Shown here: in pieces, positions 1-7,432 of the stretch
Position numbering within the stretch: the first letter of the stretch is position 1
Layout of the letters: every line of letters begins with the position of its first letter
NCBI GenBank assembly: GCA_934636425.1
Contig: CAKUAV010000128.1
Location: 1-8,875, forward strand
Direction of reading: 5' to 3'
Origin: an uncultured Clostridia bacterium
GTDB taxonomy: Bacteria > Bacillota > Clostridia > Christensenellales > Aristaeellaceae
DNA length: 8,875 nucleotides
The notes under the pieces: model-generated
Seen by the model: the letters and a program-made list of their open reading frames with translations, nothing else
Database searches by the model: none
What the model was told of the DNA's origin: nothing
Translations under genes and position numbers: made by a program

Positions 1-239
1 GACTCAATCTCGCTGAGCAGATTGATCTTCTGCTCGACGCTGCCGGCGTTCTTGATCCAGTCGAACGCGGCCGTGACGATCGATGTGCTGTTCGGCATGA
101 CCGACGCGCCGTCGGTGGCGGCGGGCGTGGGGGTCGCGGCGTTGCTGCCGTCGCGCAGACCGGCGTTCATGCAGCCGCACAGGGCGGCGCTCAGCGCGAG
201 GACGCAGGCAAAAATCGAAAGACACTTGCGAAAACTCAT
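1..239 (-). CDS. Lipoprotein, 3' end outside window; possibly YhcN/YlaJ-like
   Basis: The visible 79 residues begin MSFRKCLSIFACVLALSAAL and run off the window edge, so the C-terminal part is missing. A short basic n-region, a hydrophobic stretch (about residues 7-20) and a lipobox (Leu20-Cys21-Gly22-Cys23) mark a signal peptidase II lipoprotein anchored outside the membrane; Cys23 is the probable lipidated residue. A Ser/Thr/Pro/Ala-rich linker follows (about 31-56). The last visible part, ending in KINLLSEIES, resembles the start of the YhcN/YlaJ sporulation lipoprotein domain, where a similar segment precedes a conserved valine-rich strand. That link is inference, because the diagnostic part lies outside. 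The start is supported by a GGGAGGG ribosome site 8 bases upstream. The gene lies 67 bases downstream of the nucleoside kinase gene on the same strand, and its ribosome site is inside a hairpin. Lipoprotein is a firm call; the family is not. Confidence 0.75.
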   Translation of the reverse strand, partial: MSFRKCLSIFACVLALSAALCGCMNAGLRDGSNAATPTPAATDGASVMPNSTSIVTAAFDWIKNAGSVEQKINLLSEIE

Positions 240-242
240 GAT

Positions 243-289
243 AAAATCCCTCCCTTGCAGTCCTATTCTGCACAGGAAGGGATTTTTTT
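243..289 (-). terminator. Terminator-like hairpin between kinase gene and lipoprotein gene
   Basis: The arms 243-260 and 268-286 pair almost fully: 9 base pairs (243-251 with 278-286), one mismatch, 3 base pairs, a one-base bulge (273), then 5 base pairs around a 7-base loop (261-267). On the minus strand it lies 21 bases after the kinase stop codon and ends in a weak U tract (UUUUAU). Read on the plus strand it is followed by seven T (283-289), so it would also stop antisense transcription. It overlaps the ribosome site of the lipoprotein gene, so it may work as a partial terminator, a translation block on read-through RNA, or both. Confidence 0.7.
248..254 (-). promoter_or_regulatory. Ribosome binding site of the lipoprotein gene, buried in hairpin
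   Basis: On the minus strand this reads GGGAGGG, 8 bases before the ATG at 239. It fixes the start codon. Most of its bases pair with 275-281 in the hairpin described for 243-289, so it should be hidden in any transcript that starts upstream of about position 286. Confidence 0.7.
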
Positions 290-306
290 AATCGCAGCGC
301 GACAAT

Positions 307-1956
307 TTAATCGTCGTCTCGATAGAAGCAGCAGCCGCCGATAAACTCGCGCAGTATCGAATTGAGCGGAATCTCGTCCTCCACGTCGGCCGGCTGGAAG
401 TAGTTGAGGAATTTGAGCAGCCGGTGCGCCATTGTGTAATGCGGGCTGTCGGGCGTGAGCTTGATGAGCATCGGATAGACGTATTTTTTCAAAATCGCGA
501 TTTCGTAGACCAGCGATGAGTTGAACATCACGTCGGCATCCTCCTGATAGGGGAAGATGTATTTCTCCTCGCCGCGCCGCACGGAGGGCCACATCTCCAT
601 CGTCTGCCCGGGCGGCGTGCCGCGGAAGTGGTGGTCGCGCACCATGCGGCGCAGAAGGCGCGCCTCGGTGGTGCGTATGCGGTTGTGGTCGTCCAGATTG
701 AGCGAGGTCAGCGCGCTGATGTAGATTTTGAACTTCAGGTTGCGGGCGATGTCGCGCGTCAATTCGTCGTTCAGGCCGTGAATGCCCTCTATGATGATCG
801 GCTGATCCGCGTCCACGTGGATGGTGTGGGTTTTGTCGCTGCGCCGGCCGTTGGGGAAGTCGAACAGCGGCGCGTCCACCGTTTCGCCCTGCAAAAGGCG
901 CACCAGATGATCGTTGAACAGCGGCACGTCCAGCGTATCCAGGCGCTCGAAATCGCGCTGGCCGTTCTCGTCCATGGGAATGAGGTCGCGGTTGAGATAG
1001 TAGTCGTCCAGCGAAATGGCGATCGGGCGCAGCCCCAGCACGCGCAGGGCGATGTAGAGCCGGTTGGCGAACGTCGTCTTGCCCGATGAGGACGGCCCGG
1101 CGATCAGTATCACGCGCGCGCCGCTCGCGGCGAATGTGTCGGCAATGCGGCTGATTGACTTTTCGTGCAGCGCTTCGTTGATGCGGATAAACTCGCGCAG
1201 GCGGCCGGTCTGCGTGAGGGCGTTGAGATCGGCGGCGTTCGAGCAGCCCAGTATGCTGTTCCAGCGCGCCGATTCGGCGAAAACGCCGGTCAGCTTGGGC
1301 AGCTGGCGCACGGGCGACGCGGTTTCGGGATGCGCGGGATCGGGCAGCTGAAGCACCAGCCCGGGCAGATACAGGCTCAGGTCAAATACGTCGATTGCGC
1401 CGCTCGATGGCGCCATGACGCCATAGAAATACTCCATCATTTCGCCCAGCTGATAGAGTGTAAACGTGTTGTAGGGGCGGTATTTGAGCAGCTCGACTTT
1501 GTCCATTTCGCCGTTTTTCTCAAAATAGGCGATGGCCTCGCGCTTGCTGAGCGTATGGCAGACGAAGGGCAGATCGGCCGAGACGATGGCGCGCATTTCA
1601 CGCTTTATGGCGGCCACTTCGGCGGAGGTCAGCGCCTTTTTATCGCCGCGCACCTCGCAGTAGACGCCGTTGCCCAGCGAATGCTCTATGCGCACTCTGC
1701 GCGTGGGATAGAGGCGATGCACGGCCAGCAGGAATATGAAGCGCAGCGAGCGCTCATAGATCATCCTGCCCTCGAGATCCGCCAGCGTCAAAGCGGCGGC
1801 ATTTTCGCCGCTGACGGGCAGTGCGGTGAGCGGCAGCGTATTTCCGCCCACGCGTATGCCCAGAGCGCGGCAGAGCGGGTCGTGGTGCTTTAATATGTTG
1901 AGATAATTCTCCCCCGGATTGAAGGAGACGACGTGATTGTTCAGAGTCATCTGCAT
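307..1956 (-). CDS. Nucleoside (uridine) kinase-like protein with ThrRS-like N-terminal region
   Basis: The protein has 549 residues. The C-terminal half is a phosphoribulokinase/uridine kinase P-loop domain. The Walker A motif GPSSSGKTT is at 287-295, the substrate-side Asp-Asp-Tyr-Tyr at 317-320, a strand PIIIEGIHGLND at 386-397, and the Arg-rich lid region around 426-445. The N-terminal part (about 1-200) resembles the TGS and second additional domains of threonyl-tRNA synthetase, an arrangement common in a Firmicutes 'nucleoside kinase' family of about 550 residues. By family it should phosphorylate a nucleoside in the cytoplasm, but the substrate has not been shown here and the role of the ThrRS-like part is unclear. 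An upstream in-frame ATG exists, but the start at 1956 has GGGAGG 7 bases before it, and the longer form would begin upstream of the promoter at 2002-2031. The gene is probably monocistronic or leads into the lipoprotein gene. Confidence 0.88.
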   Translation of the reverse strand: MQMTLNNHVVSFNPGENYLNILKHHDPLCRALGIRVGGNTLPLTALPVSGENAAALTLADLEGRMIYERSLRFIFLLAVHRLYPTRRVRIEHSLGNGVYCEVRGDKKALTSAEVAAIKREMRAIVSADLPFVCHTLSKREAIAYFEKNGEMDKVELLKYRPYNTFTLYQLGEMMEYFYGVMAPSSGAIDVFDLSLYLPGLVLQLPDPAHPETASPVRQLPKLTGVFAESARWNSILGCSNAADLNALTQTGRLREFIRINEALHEKSISRIADTFAASGARVILIAGPSSSGKTTFANRLYIALRVLGLRPIAISLDDYYLNRDLIPMDENGQRDFERLDTLDVPLFNDHLVRLLQGETVDAPLFDFPNGRRSDKTHTIHVDADQPIIIEGIHGLNDELTRDIARNLKFKIYISALTSLNLDDHNRIRTTEARLLRRMVRDHHFRGTPPGQTMEMWPSVRRGEEKYIFPYQEDADVMFNSSLVYEIAILKKYVYPMLIKLTPDSPHYTMAHRLLKFLNYFQPADVEDEIPLNSILREFIGGCCFYRDDD

Positions 1957-2001
1957 TGAAAAACCTCCCTTTCGGGGCAGATTCAAATGATACCCCATTT
2001 C

Positions 2002-2031
2002 ATTATAAACGGCTTTCGGGCAGCTTGTCAA
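2002..2031 (-). promoter_or_regulatory. Consensus sigma-A promoter of the kinase gene
   Basis: On the minus strand there is TTGACA (2031-2026), an 18-base spacer and TATAAT (2007-2002). Both boxes match the vegetative consensus in all six positions. Transcription should begin near 1995, giving a leader of about 40 bases before the ATG at 1956. With such boxes the gene is likely well expressed unless repressed. Confidence 0.88.
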
Positions 2032-2049
2032 CCGCAGAAAAAATATTGC

Positions 2050-2078
2050 TTGCGGCTGCACGGAATGTATGTTAAAAT
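2050..2078 (+). promoter_or_regulatory. Probable promoter of the GH95 gene
   Basis: TTGCGG (2050-2055) and TAAAAT (2073-2078) are separated by 17 bases. The -10 box matches consensus at 5 of 6 positions and the -35 box only at its TTG. Start of transcription would be near 2085. The weak -35 box is what one expects of a gene that needs an activator, but this is inference. It lies back to back with the kinase promoter, with 18 bases between the two -35 boxes. Confidence 0.55.
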
Positions 2079-2114
2079 CTGATCGACAGGACAACGAACG
2101 GGGAGGATCAAGCC

Positions 2115-4448
2115 ATGGCGAATATTCCCATGAAACTCTGGTATACGAAGAGCGCGCCCGCTGTCAACGATTTTACGCCGTCGCACACAAACAACGATCC
2201 CATGGACGGCTGGGAAAAGTGGTCGCTGCCCATCGGCAACGGCTATATGGGCGTGAGCGTGTTCGGCCGCACCGGCACCGAGCGCCTGCAGATCACCGAG
2301 AACAGCCTGTGCAATCCCGGCGAGGGCGGCGGGCTGAACAATTTCTGCGAGCTGATGATCGATTATGGCCATGAAAACGTCTCAAATTATCGCCGCGAGC
2401 TCGATCTGGACGAGGGCGTGGCGCGCGTGCTTTACGACGAGTGCGGCGTGAGCCATCGGCGCGATGTGTTCGCCAGCTATCCCGACCGGGTGCTGGCTGT
2501 TCACATGGAAGCGTCCGAGAAGGAGCAGGTGTCCTTCACGCTGCGCCCTGTCATACCGTTCCTCAAGGAGAGCAAAGAGGGCTATTCAAAGCGCGGCGAG
2601 GTTCATGTCGAGGGCGACGATGTCGTCATGACCGGCGAGATGACCTATTACGGCGTAAAATTCGAGGGGCGCTTTCGGATACTGCATGAGGGCGGCGCGC
2701 TGACTGCGGTCGAGGGCGGACTGCGCCTTGAAAATGCCGACAGCGCGACGATCGTGGGCGCCATCGGCACGAATTATCGCCTTGAGAGCCGCGTTTTTAC
2801 CGAGCACGATCCGAAAAAGAAGCTCGCGCCCTATCCGCACCCGCATGACATGGTGTGTCAGCTGCTGGACGAGGCCTGCGCGCGGGGCTACGATGCGCTT
2901 TTCGAGCGCCATAAGGCCGACTATTGCGCGCTCATGGGGCGCGTGAGGTTCGAAATTTCCGACGAGGGCCGGGAGCTTCCCACAGACGAGCTGCTTTCCC
3001 GCTATGCCGCGGGCGAAAAGCTGGGCTATCTCGAGATGGTGTATTTCCAGTTCGGGCGGCATCTGCTGATCAGCTCGTCGCGCCCGGGCACGTTGCCGGC
3101 CAATTTGCAGGGCGTGTGGAACTGCTATGACCAGTCGCCGTGGGGCTCGGGCTACTGGCACAACATCAACGTTCAGATGAACTACTGGCCGTCGTTTCCC
3201 GCCAATCTGGCCGAGACGTTCACGGCCTATGCCGACTATGCGCGCGCCTATATGGACGAAGCGCACAGCGGTGCGGATTTCTACATCCGCGAATTGATGC
3301 CGGAAAACTACACCGCCCCGGGCACAAACGGCTGGATGATCGGCACGGCGGGGCGGCCGTACAGCATAGACGTCGATCTGCGGCGCGATCCTGAGACGGG
3401 CGCGTGGGGCATTGGCCACAGCGGCCCGGGCATGGGCGCGTTTACGTCGATTCTGTTCTGGGAGTATTACGCCTTTACGCAGGACGAGAACGTGCTGAGG
3501 AATGTGACATATCCCATGCTGCACGACATGGGGCTCTTCCTCGAAAAGACGCTTGTGGAGCAGGACGGCGCGTATCTGGCGAGGTATTCCGCATCGCCCG
3601 AGCAGATGATCGCGGGGCGGTATGTGGGGGGCGGGGCGTATTACCACACGACCGGCTGCGCGTTCGATCAGCAACTGATCTGGGAAAACCAGCGCGATCT
3701 CATAAAAGCCGCCGAGCTGCTGGGCGCAAGCGATCGGGTGGTCGAAACCGCGCGGGCGCAGATCGATCATCTCGATCCTGTGCAGGTGGGTACGTCCGGG
3801 CAGGTCAAGGAATACCGCGAGGAAAGCGCATACGGCGAGATAGGCGAGTGGGAGCATCGCCACATATCGCATCTGTGCGGGCTCTATCCCGGCTCGGTCA
3901 TCAACCGCAATACGCCCGAATGGATGGAGGCGGCGCGCACGACGCTCAATCTGCGCGGCGACAAATCGACGGGCTGGGCGATGGCGCACCGGCTCAACGC
4001 CTGGGCGCGCGTCATGGACGGAAACCGCGCGCATAAGCTCTATCGCACGCTGCTCTCGAAGGGCACGTTCCCGAATCTGTGGGACGCGCATCCGCCGTTC
4101 CAGATCGACGGCAATTTCGGCGGCGTGTCGGGCGTGTGCGAGATGCTGATGCAAAGCCAGGCGGGCTTTATAGACGTATTGCCCGCGCTGCCGGACGAAT
4201 GGGCGAGCGGCCGCTTTGAGGGGCTGGTCGCGCGCGGCAACGTGGTGGTCGACGCGCGCTGGACGAATGGCCGCGTGGAGGAAATCGCGCTGACGGCGCG
4301 CCATGGCGGCGTCGTGCGCCTGCGCTGCGACCGCATGGGCGGCGCGTGCAGCGTGACGATCGACGGACAGAGCGTTGATGCGCGCCATGAGGACGGCTGC
4401 CTGACGTTCGATCTGCCCAAAGGCAGCCGGGCGGTCGTTAAGGCGTAA
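2115..4448 (+). CDS. GH95 alpha-L-fucosidase / alpha-L-galactosidase, cytoplasmic
   Basis: The 777-residue protein matches glycoside hydrolase family 95 along its length. The N-terminal beta domain carries LPIGNGYMGVSVFG (38-51). The helical barrel carries the Asn-X-Asn pair (Asn350, Asn352) in HNINVQMNYWPS, the SASPEQ motif with Glu496, and PFQIDGNFGG with Asp665. These correspond to the residues of the Bifidobacterium bifidum AfcA enzyme that activate water (two Asn), act as base (Asp) and act as acid (Glu), so an inverting hydrolase is expected. Family members release terminal alpha-1,2-linked L-fucose, or L-galactose in some plant-glycan enzymes; the sequence does not let me choose. There is no signal peptide, so the substrate should be an imported oligosaccharide. 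The start has GGGGAGGA 7 bases upstream (2100-2107). No transporter or fucose-pathway gene is nearby; galT and a cupin lie convergent downstream. Confidence 0.92.
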   Translation: MANIPMKLWYTKSAPAVNDFTPSHTNNDPMDGWEKWSLPIGNGYMGVSVFGRTGTERLQITENSLCNPGEGGGLNNFCELMIDYGHENVSNYRRELDLDEGVARVLYDECGVSHRRDVFASYPDRVLAVHMEASEKEQVSFTLRPVIPFLKESKEGYSKRGEVHVEGDDVVMTGEMTYYGVKFEGRFRILHEGGALTAVEGGLRLENADSATIVGAIGTNYRLESRVFTEHDPKKKLAPYPHPHDMVCQLLDEACARGYDALFERHKADYCALMGRVRFEISDEGRELPTDELLSRYAAGEKLGYLEMVYFQFGRHLLISSSRPGTLPANLQGVWNCYDQSPWGSGYWHNINVQMNYWPSFPANLAETFTAYADYARAYMDEAHSGADFYIRELMPENYTAPGTNGWMIGTAGRPYSIDVDLRRDPETGAWGIGHSGPGMGAFTSILFWEYYAFTQDENVLRNVTYPMLHDMGLFLEKTLVEQDGAYLARYSASPEQMIAGRYVGGGAYYHTTGCAFDQQLIWENQRDLIKAAELLGASDRVVETARAQIDHLDPVQVGTSGQVKEYREESAYGEIGEWEHRHISHLCGLYPGSVINRNTPEWMEAARTTLNLRGDKSTGWAMAHRLNAWARVMDGNRAHKLYRTLLSKGTFPNLWDAHPPFQIDGNFGGVSGVCEMLMQSQAGFIDVLPALPDEWASGRFEGLVARGNVVVDARWTNGRVEEIALTARHGGVVRLRCDRMGGACSVTIDGQSVDARHEDGCLTFDLPKGSRAVVKA

Positions 4449-4460
4449 AATCGCATAATG

Positions 4461-4504
4461 AAAGCGCGGAAGCGTTCTCTGAAGCAGGGGCGTTTCCGCG
4501 CTTT
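4461..4504 (+). terminator. Strong hairpin after the GH95 gene, no U tract
   Basis: Starting 12 bases after the stop codon, a 14-pair stem (4461-4474 with 4491-4504, one G-U pair) closes a 16-base loop. There is no T run after it, so it is not a standard intrinsic terminator. It may protect the mRNA end or act with the second hairpin at 4561-4605, whose plus-strand side is followed by TTTT. Confidence 0.55.
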
Positions 4505-4556
4505 GGAGAATGTCGGTTCAATGCGCGCCGGCGTTTGGCAGCGCCGCATCTGAAAT

Positions 4557-4605
4557 AAAAAAATCCGCCGAACGCGCTGCATGACAAGCGGCGTTTGGCG
4601 GATTT
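4557..4605 (-). terminator. Rho-independent terminator of the cupin gene (end of the tgt-cupin unit)
   Basis: On the minus strand the arms 4605-4591 and 4575-4561 form 15 pairs (one G-U) around a 15-base loop, followed by a run of seven U (4563-4557). It starts 7 bases after the cupin stop codon. The plus-strand reading ends in TTTT, so it may also stop GH95 transcripts, making it a shared terminator of the convergent genes. Confidence 0.85.
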
Positions 4606-4612
4606 TCTCATG

Positions 4613-4945
4613 CTATTTCAGGAAGTCCTCGCGGGCGGGGGTGAAGCAGTCGATCAGTATGCCCGCCTCGAGGCACAGCGTGCCGTGCGGGACGTTCGGC
4701 TCAAAGCAGATGCTGTCGCCCGGGCCGACGATGACGTTCTCACCGTCGATTGTAAACTCGAACAGGCCGGAGCGCACATAGGTGCACTGCGTGTGAGGAT
4801 GGGTGTGAAGCGCGCCCTTGCTGCCCTCGGCAAAGTGGACCTCGACCATCATCATGTCCTTGTTGTGACTGAGCACCTTGCGGGCACAGCCGCCTTCCAG
4901 CTTTTTCAGCTTAAGCTCGTCGTTGTGAAGAACCATGGCGTTCAT
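4613..4945 (-). CDS. Single-domain cupin, KdgF-like
   Basis: This 110-residue protein is a single cupin barrel. Motif 1 is GALHTHPHTQCTYVRSG (44-60), with probable metal ligands His47, His49 and Gln53. Motif 2 is PGDSICFEPNVPHG (75-88), with His87 as the fourth ligand. The C-terminal end, IDCFTPAREDFL, closely resembles the end of KdgF, which speeds ring opening of unsaturated uronates to 5-keto-4-deoxyuronate in pectin and alginate breakdown. That function is inference; small cupins are easily misassigned, and no uronate genes are visible here. There is no signal peptide, so it should be cytoplasmic. The start ATG has AAGGA 10 bases upstream. It follows galT by 42 bases with no terminator between, so the two are probably co-transcribed, and a strong terminator follows. 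Confidence 0.85.
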   Translation of the reverse strand: MNAMVLHNDELKLKKLEGGCARKVLSHNKDMMMVEVHFAEGSKGALHTHPHTQCTYVRSGLFEFTIDGENVIVGPGDSICFEPNVPHGTLCLEAGILIDCFTPAREDFLK

Positions 4946-4987
4946 GCGGATCGTCCTTTCTTCTCGTTTTTTCAGCGGTTTGAGTGT

Positions 4988-6514
4988 TCAGGCTTCGGTA
5001 TAGCCGATGCTGTTCAAAAAGCGCAGTACGCCCGCGCGGCCGGCTTCGGTGTGCTTGTAAACGCCCGCGTCGGCCAGCACGGCGGCGCACTTGACGGCCA
5101 GCGCCCTGTGAATGGCCTCGATGGCCTCGTCGTGCGTGAGCGCACAGCCGGTCTCAGCGGCAATTTCACGCACCCAGTCATAGTGCTTAGCGAGCGGGGA
5201 ATCGGCGGCGGGCGCGTCGCTCAGCGCGATTTCGCCGGTGAGATACTTCGACAGATCGCCCAGCTCCTTCAGCAGGCGGCCGGGGAGTATGAACAGTCCC
5301 ATGACCTCGATCAGGCCGATGTTCTCCTTCTTGATGTGGTGCAGCGCGGCGTGCGGATGGAATATGCCCAGCGGATGCTCGGCGCTGGTGCGGTTGTTGC
5401 GCAGCACGAGATTGAGACTCCACAGACCGTCCTTTTTGCGCAGTATGGGCGTGACGGTGTTGTGGGGCGCGTCGGTCTGGGCGTAGACGTCGCATTCGGG
5501 ATCGGAATAGGCGCGCCAGGCGTTCAATATGCGCACGGCCTGCGCCTTGACGGCCTCGCGGTCGCTGCCTGTGAGGTTGATGCAGGTCATGGGCCAGTCG
5601 AGCACGGCGGCTTTGACGGCGGGATCATGCGTGTCCAGATTGACCCACACGCCCGAATGATCCATCGGGAATGTGTAGTTGCCGCCCTGGAAGTGGTCGT
5701 GGCTGAGTATCGAGCCGCCCACGATGGGCAGATCGGCGTTCGAGCCGAGCATATAGTGCGGGAACAGCGTCACAAAGTCGAACAGGCAGTCGAACGTGCT
5801 CTCGCTGATGCGCATCGGGCGGTGCTGCTCGTTAAAGACGATGCAGTGCTCGGGATAGTACACATACGGCGAGTATTGCAGATACCACTTTTCGCCGTTG
5901 AGCGTCAGGGGAATGATGCGGTGGTTCTGGCGCGCGGGGAAGCCTATGCGGCCGGCATAGCCCGGGTTTTCGGGGCAGAGCATGCACCGCGGATAGCCCA
6001 CCTGAGGCGCGCTGCGCTGCGCGGCGATGTCTCGGGGATCCTTTTCGGGCTTGGAGAGATTGATCGTGATTTCCAGCTCGCCGCACGGGGAATTGGAAAA
6101 GAAGCGCACATTGCGGGCGATGCTGTCCACGCGGATGTAGTCGCACGCGCGGCACATCTCATAGAACCAGTGCGTGGCGGCTTCGGGACCTTCGCTGTTG
6201 TAAAGCGCGCTGAAGCGCTCGCGCACAATCGCGGGGGCAGGCGTGATCTCGCCGCACAGGCGGGTCGCAAACAGCTCCTTTTCGCCGGCGGTATCGGCGA
6301 TCAGTCCCTTGCCGGCAGCCAGCTCGGTCAGCCGGTTCAGTATCGGCGTGACGGTGGGCGGCAGCGGCTCGGCGCAGGGCTCGGCCTCCTCGGGGGCGCT
6401 CATATTCATGTCGTCGAGCAGGCGGTTAAATGTGTATCTTCTGTCCTCCTCATCGATCAGGCCGCGCTTGACGGCAAAATCGACCAGGCGGATGAGACAT
6501 TCGGTGGCGTTCAT
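4988..6514 (-). CDS. galT: UTP--hexose-1-phosphate / galactose-1-phosphate uridylyltransferase, type 2
   Basis: The 508-residue protein has the length and motifs of the Firmicutes type 2 GalT family, which is longer than the E. coli type. The key motif SHDHFQGGNYTFPM is at 271-284; it contains the active-site histidine of this family. A second histidine cluster, HPHAALHHIKKENIGLIEVMG, is at 386-406. HNTVTPI (351-357) and RCMLCPENPGYAGRIGFPAR (176-195) are also typical. The enzyme moves UMP from UDP-glucose to galactose-1-phosphate in the Leloir pathway, in the cytoplasm. galK and galE are not in the window. It starts 59 bases after rsmI and 42 bases before the cupin. The ribosome site before its ATG is weak (GAGAG about 11 bases away), and I found no clear promoter in the gap, so it may depend on the upstream genes for transcription. 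Confidence 0.93.
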   Translation of the reverse strand: MNATECLIRLVDFAVKRGLIDEEDRRYTFNRLLDDMNMSAPEEAEPCAEPLPPTVTPILNRLTELAAGKGLIADTAGEKELFATRLCGEITPAPAIVRERFSALYNSEGPEAATHWFYEMCRACDYIRVDSIARNVRFFSNSPCGELEITINLSKPEKDPRDIAAQRSAPQVGYPRCMLCPENPGYAGRIGFPARQNHRIIPLTLNGEKWYLQYSPYVYYPEHCIVFNEQHRPMRISESTFDCLFDFVTLFPHYMLGSNADLPIVGGSILSHDHFQGGNYTFPMDHSGVWVNLDTHDPAVKAAVLDWPMTCINLTGSDREAVKAQAVRILNAWRAYSDPECDVYAQTDAPHNTVTPILRKKDGLWSLNLVLRNNRTSAEHPLGIFHPHAALHHIKKENIGLIEVMGLFILPGRLLKELGDLSKYLTGEIALSDAPAADSPLAKHYDWVREIAAETGCALTHDEAIEAIHRALAVKCAAVLADAGVYKHTEAGRAGVLRFLNSIGYTEA

Positions 6515-6573
6515 GGGAAATCACTCTCGCTTTCAATGGATCGCAGGTTATGCACAGGCCTTTCGGCGCGCGT

Positions 6574-7431
6574 TTATTCTTCTTCAAAGAGAGACTGGAT
6601 TTTGAGCCGGGCGCGGTAGACGTCGTTGCGCGGGCATCCGGCCTCGCGCGCGGCGTCGGCGGCGTCGTCCAGATCGGCGCCGTCCAGTATGGCGCGCAGC
6701 ATGACGACGTCGGCGGGCAGCGCCTCGCTCTTCTTTTCGAGCGGCGGCAGGGGGCTTAGGTCGATCACCAGACAGTATTCGCCCTTTTCGACGTTCGGAT
6801 TGGCGCGCATTTTTTCCAGCACATAGGCGCTCGTGCCGCGGTATATCGCCTCATACAGCTTGGTCAGATCGCAGCACACGGCCAGATTGCAGCCGGGCAG
6901 CGTTTTGTCGATCACCTCGATCAGATTGACCACGCGGTGCGGCGATTCATAGACCACAGCGACGGGCACGCCGCCGGCGCGGATGGCCTCGAGCTTTTCG
7001 ACAAGCGGCTTCTTCTCGCGCGGCAGGAAGCCGTAAAAGGCAAATTCGCGCGCGTCAAAGCCGGATGCGGAGAGCGCGGTCACAGTGGCGGACGGCCCGC
7101 ACACCGGCACGACGCGAATCCCCGCCTGCCACGCCGCGTCCACAAGGCGGTTGCCCGGGTCGGATATGGCGGGCGTGCCCGCGTCGCAGGTCAGCGCCAC
7201 GTCGATGTTCTCGGCGATCATGCGCTCTATGATGACGGACGCGCGGCTTTCCTCGTTGTGGCGGTGGCAGGAGACGGCCGGCTTTGAAAGCCCCAGATGG
7301 TTGAGCAGCTTCATCGCCATGCGCGTGTCCTCGGCGGCCACCAGATCGACCTTTTCAAGCGTCTCGCGCACGCGCGGGGAGAGGTCGCTCAGATTGCCGA
7401 TGGGCGTTGCGACGACGTAGAGCGTGGGCAT
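6574..7431 (-). CDS. rsmI: 16S rRNA (cytidine1402-2'-O)-methyltransferase RsmI
   Basis: The 285-residue protein matches RsmI, a tetrapyrrole-methylase-fold enzyme that puts a 2'-O-methyl group on C1402 in helix 44 of 16S rRNA, using S-adenosylmethionine. Motifs in order are ATPIGNLSDLSPR (8-20), VAAEDTR (31-37), CHRHNE (55-60), the glycine-rich CDAGTPAISDPG (82-93), CGPSA (111-115) and YESPHR (161-166). A short C-terminal helical part (about 238-285) is also usual. The start at 7431 is chosen because it gives the normal N-terminus and lies one base after the stop codon of the upstream methyltransferase gene; a longer in-frame form would run inside that gene. Translation is probably coupled. 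It is third in a tgt-rmt-rsmI run, and galT follows 59 bases later. Confidence 0.95.
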   Translation of the reverse strand: MPTLYVVATPIGNLSDLSPRVRETLEKVDLVAAEDTRMAMKLLNHLGLSKPAVSCHRHNEESRASVIIERMIAENIDVALTCDAGTPAISDPGNRLVDAAWQAGIRVVPVCGPSATVTALSASGFDAREFAFYGFLPREKKPLVEKLEAIRAGGVPVAVVYESPHRVVNLIEVIDKTLPGCNLAVCCDLTKLYEAIYRGTSAYVLEKMRANPNVEKGEYCLVIDLSPLPPLEKKSEALPADVVMLRAILDGADLDDAADAAREAGCPRNDVYRARLKIQSLFEEE

Positions 7432-7432
7432 A

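Noticed and set aside
22..291. An 89-codon plus-strand frame opposite the lipoprotein
   Set aside because: The opposite strand encodes a clear signal peptide with lipobox and a ribosome site, and the plus frame runs through the hairpin at 243-289.
1957..2094. In-frame N-terminal extension of the kinase gene (46 extra codons)
   Set aside because: It contains the perfect promoter and the ribosome site used for the start at 1956, and has no family similarity.
2586..4388. A 600-codon open frame on the minus strand opposite GH95
   Set aside because: Composition is dominated by Arg, Ala and His without motifs, and there is no suitable ribosome site; the GH95 reading explains the region fully.
4529..4599. 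An 11-base direct repeat (CGGCGTTTGGC at 4529 and 4589) in the convergent gap
   Set aside because: The second copy is part of the terminator stem and there are only two copies, so I see no transposon or array; likely chance or an old duplication of terminator sequence.
4595..6619. A 674-codon open frame on the plus strand, opposite the cupin and galT
   Set aside because: Its translation has no recognisable motif and is rich in Ala, Arg, Val, Gly and His, as expected of the reverse side of GC-rich genes. The minus-strand cupin and galT show full family motifs over the same bases.
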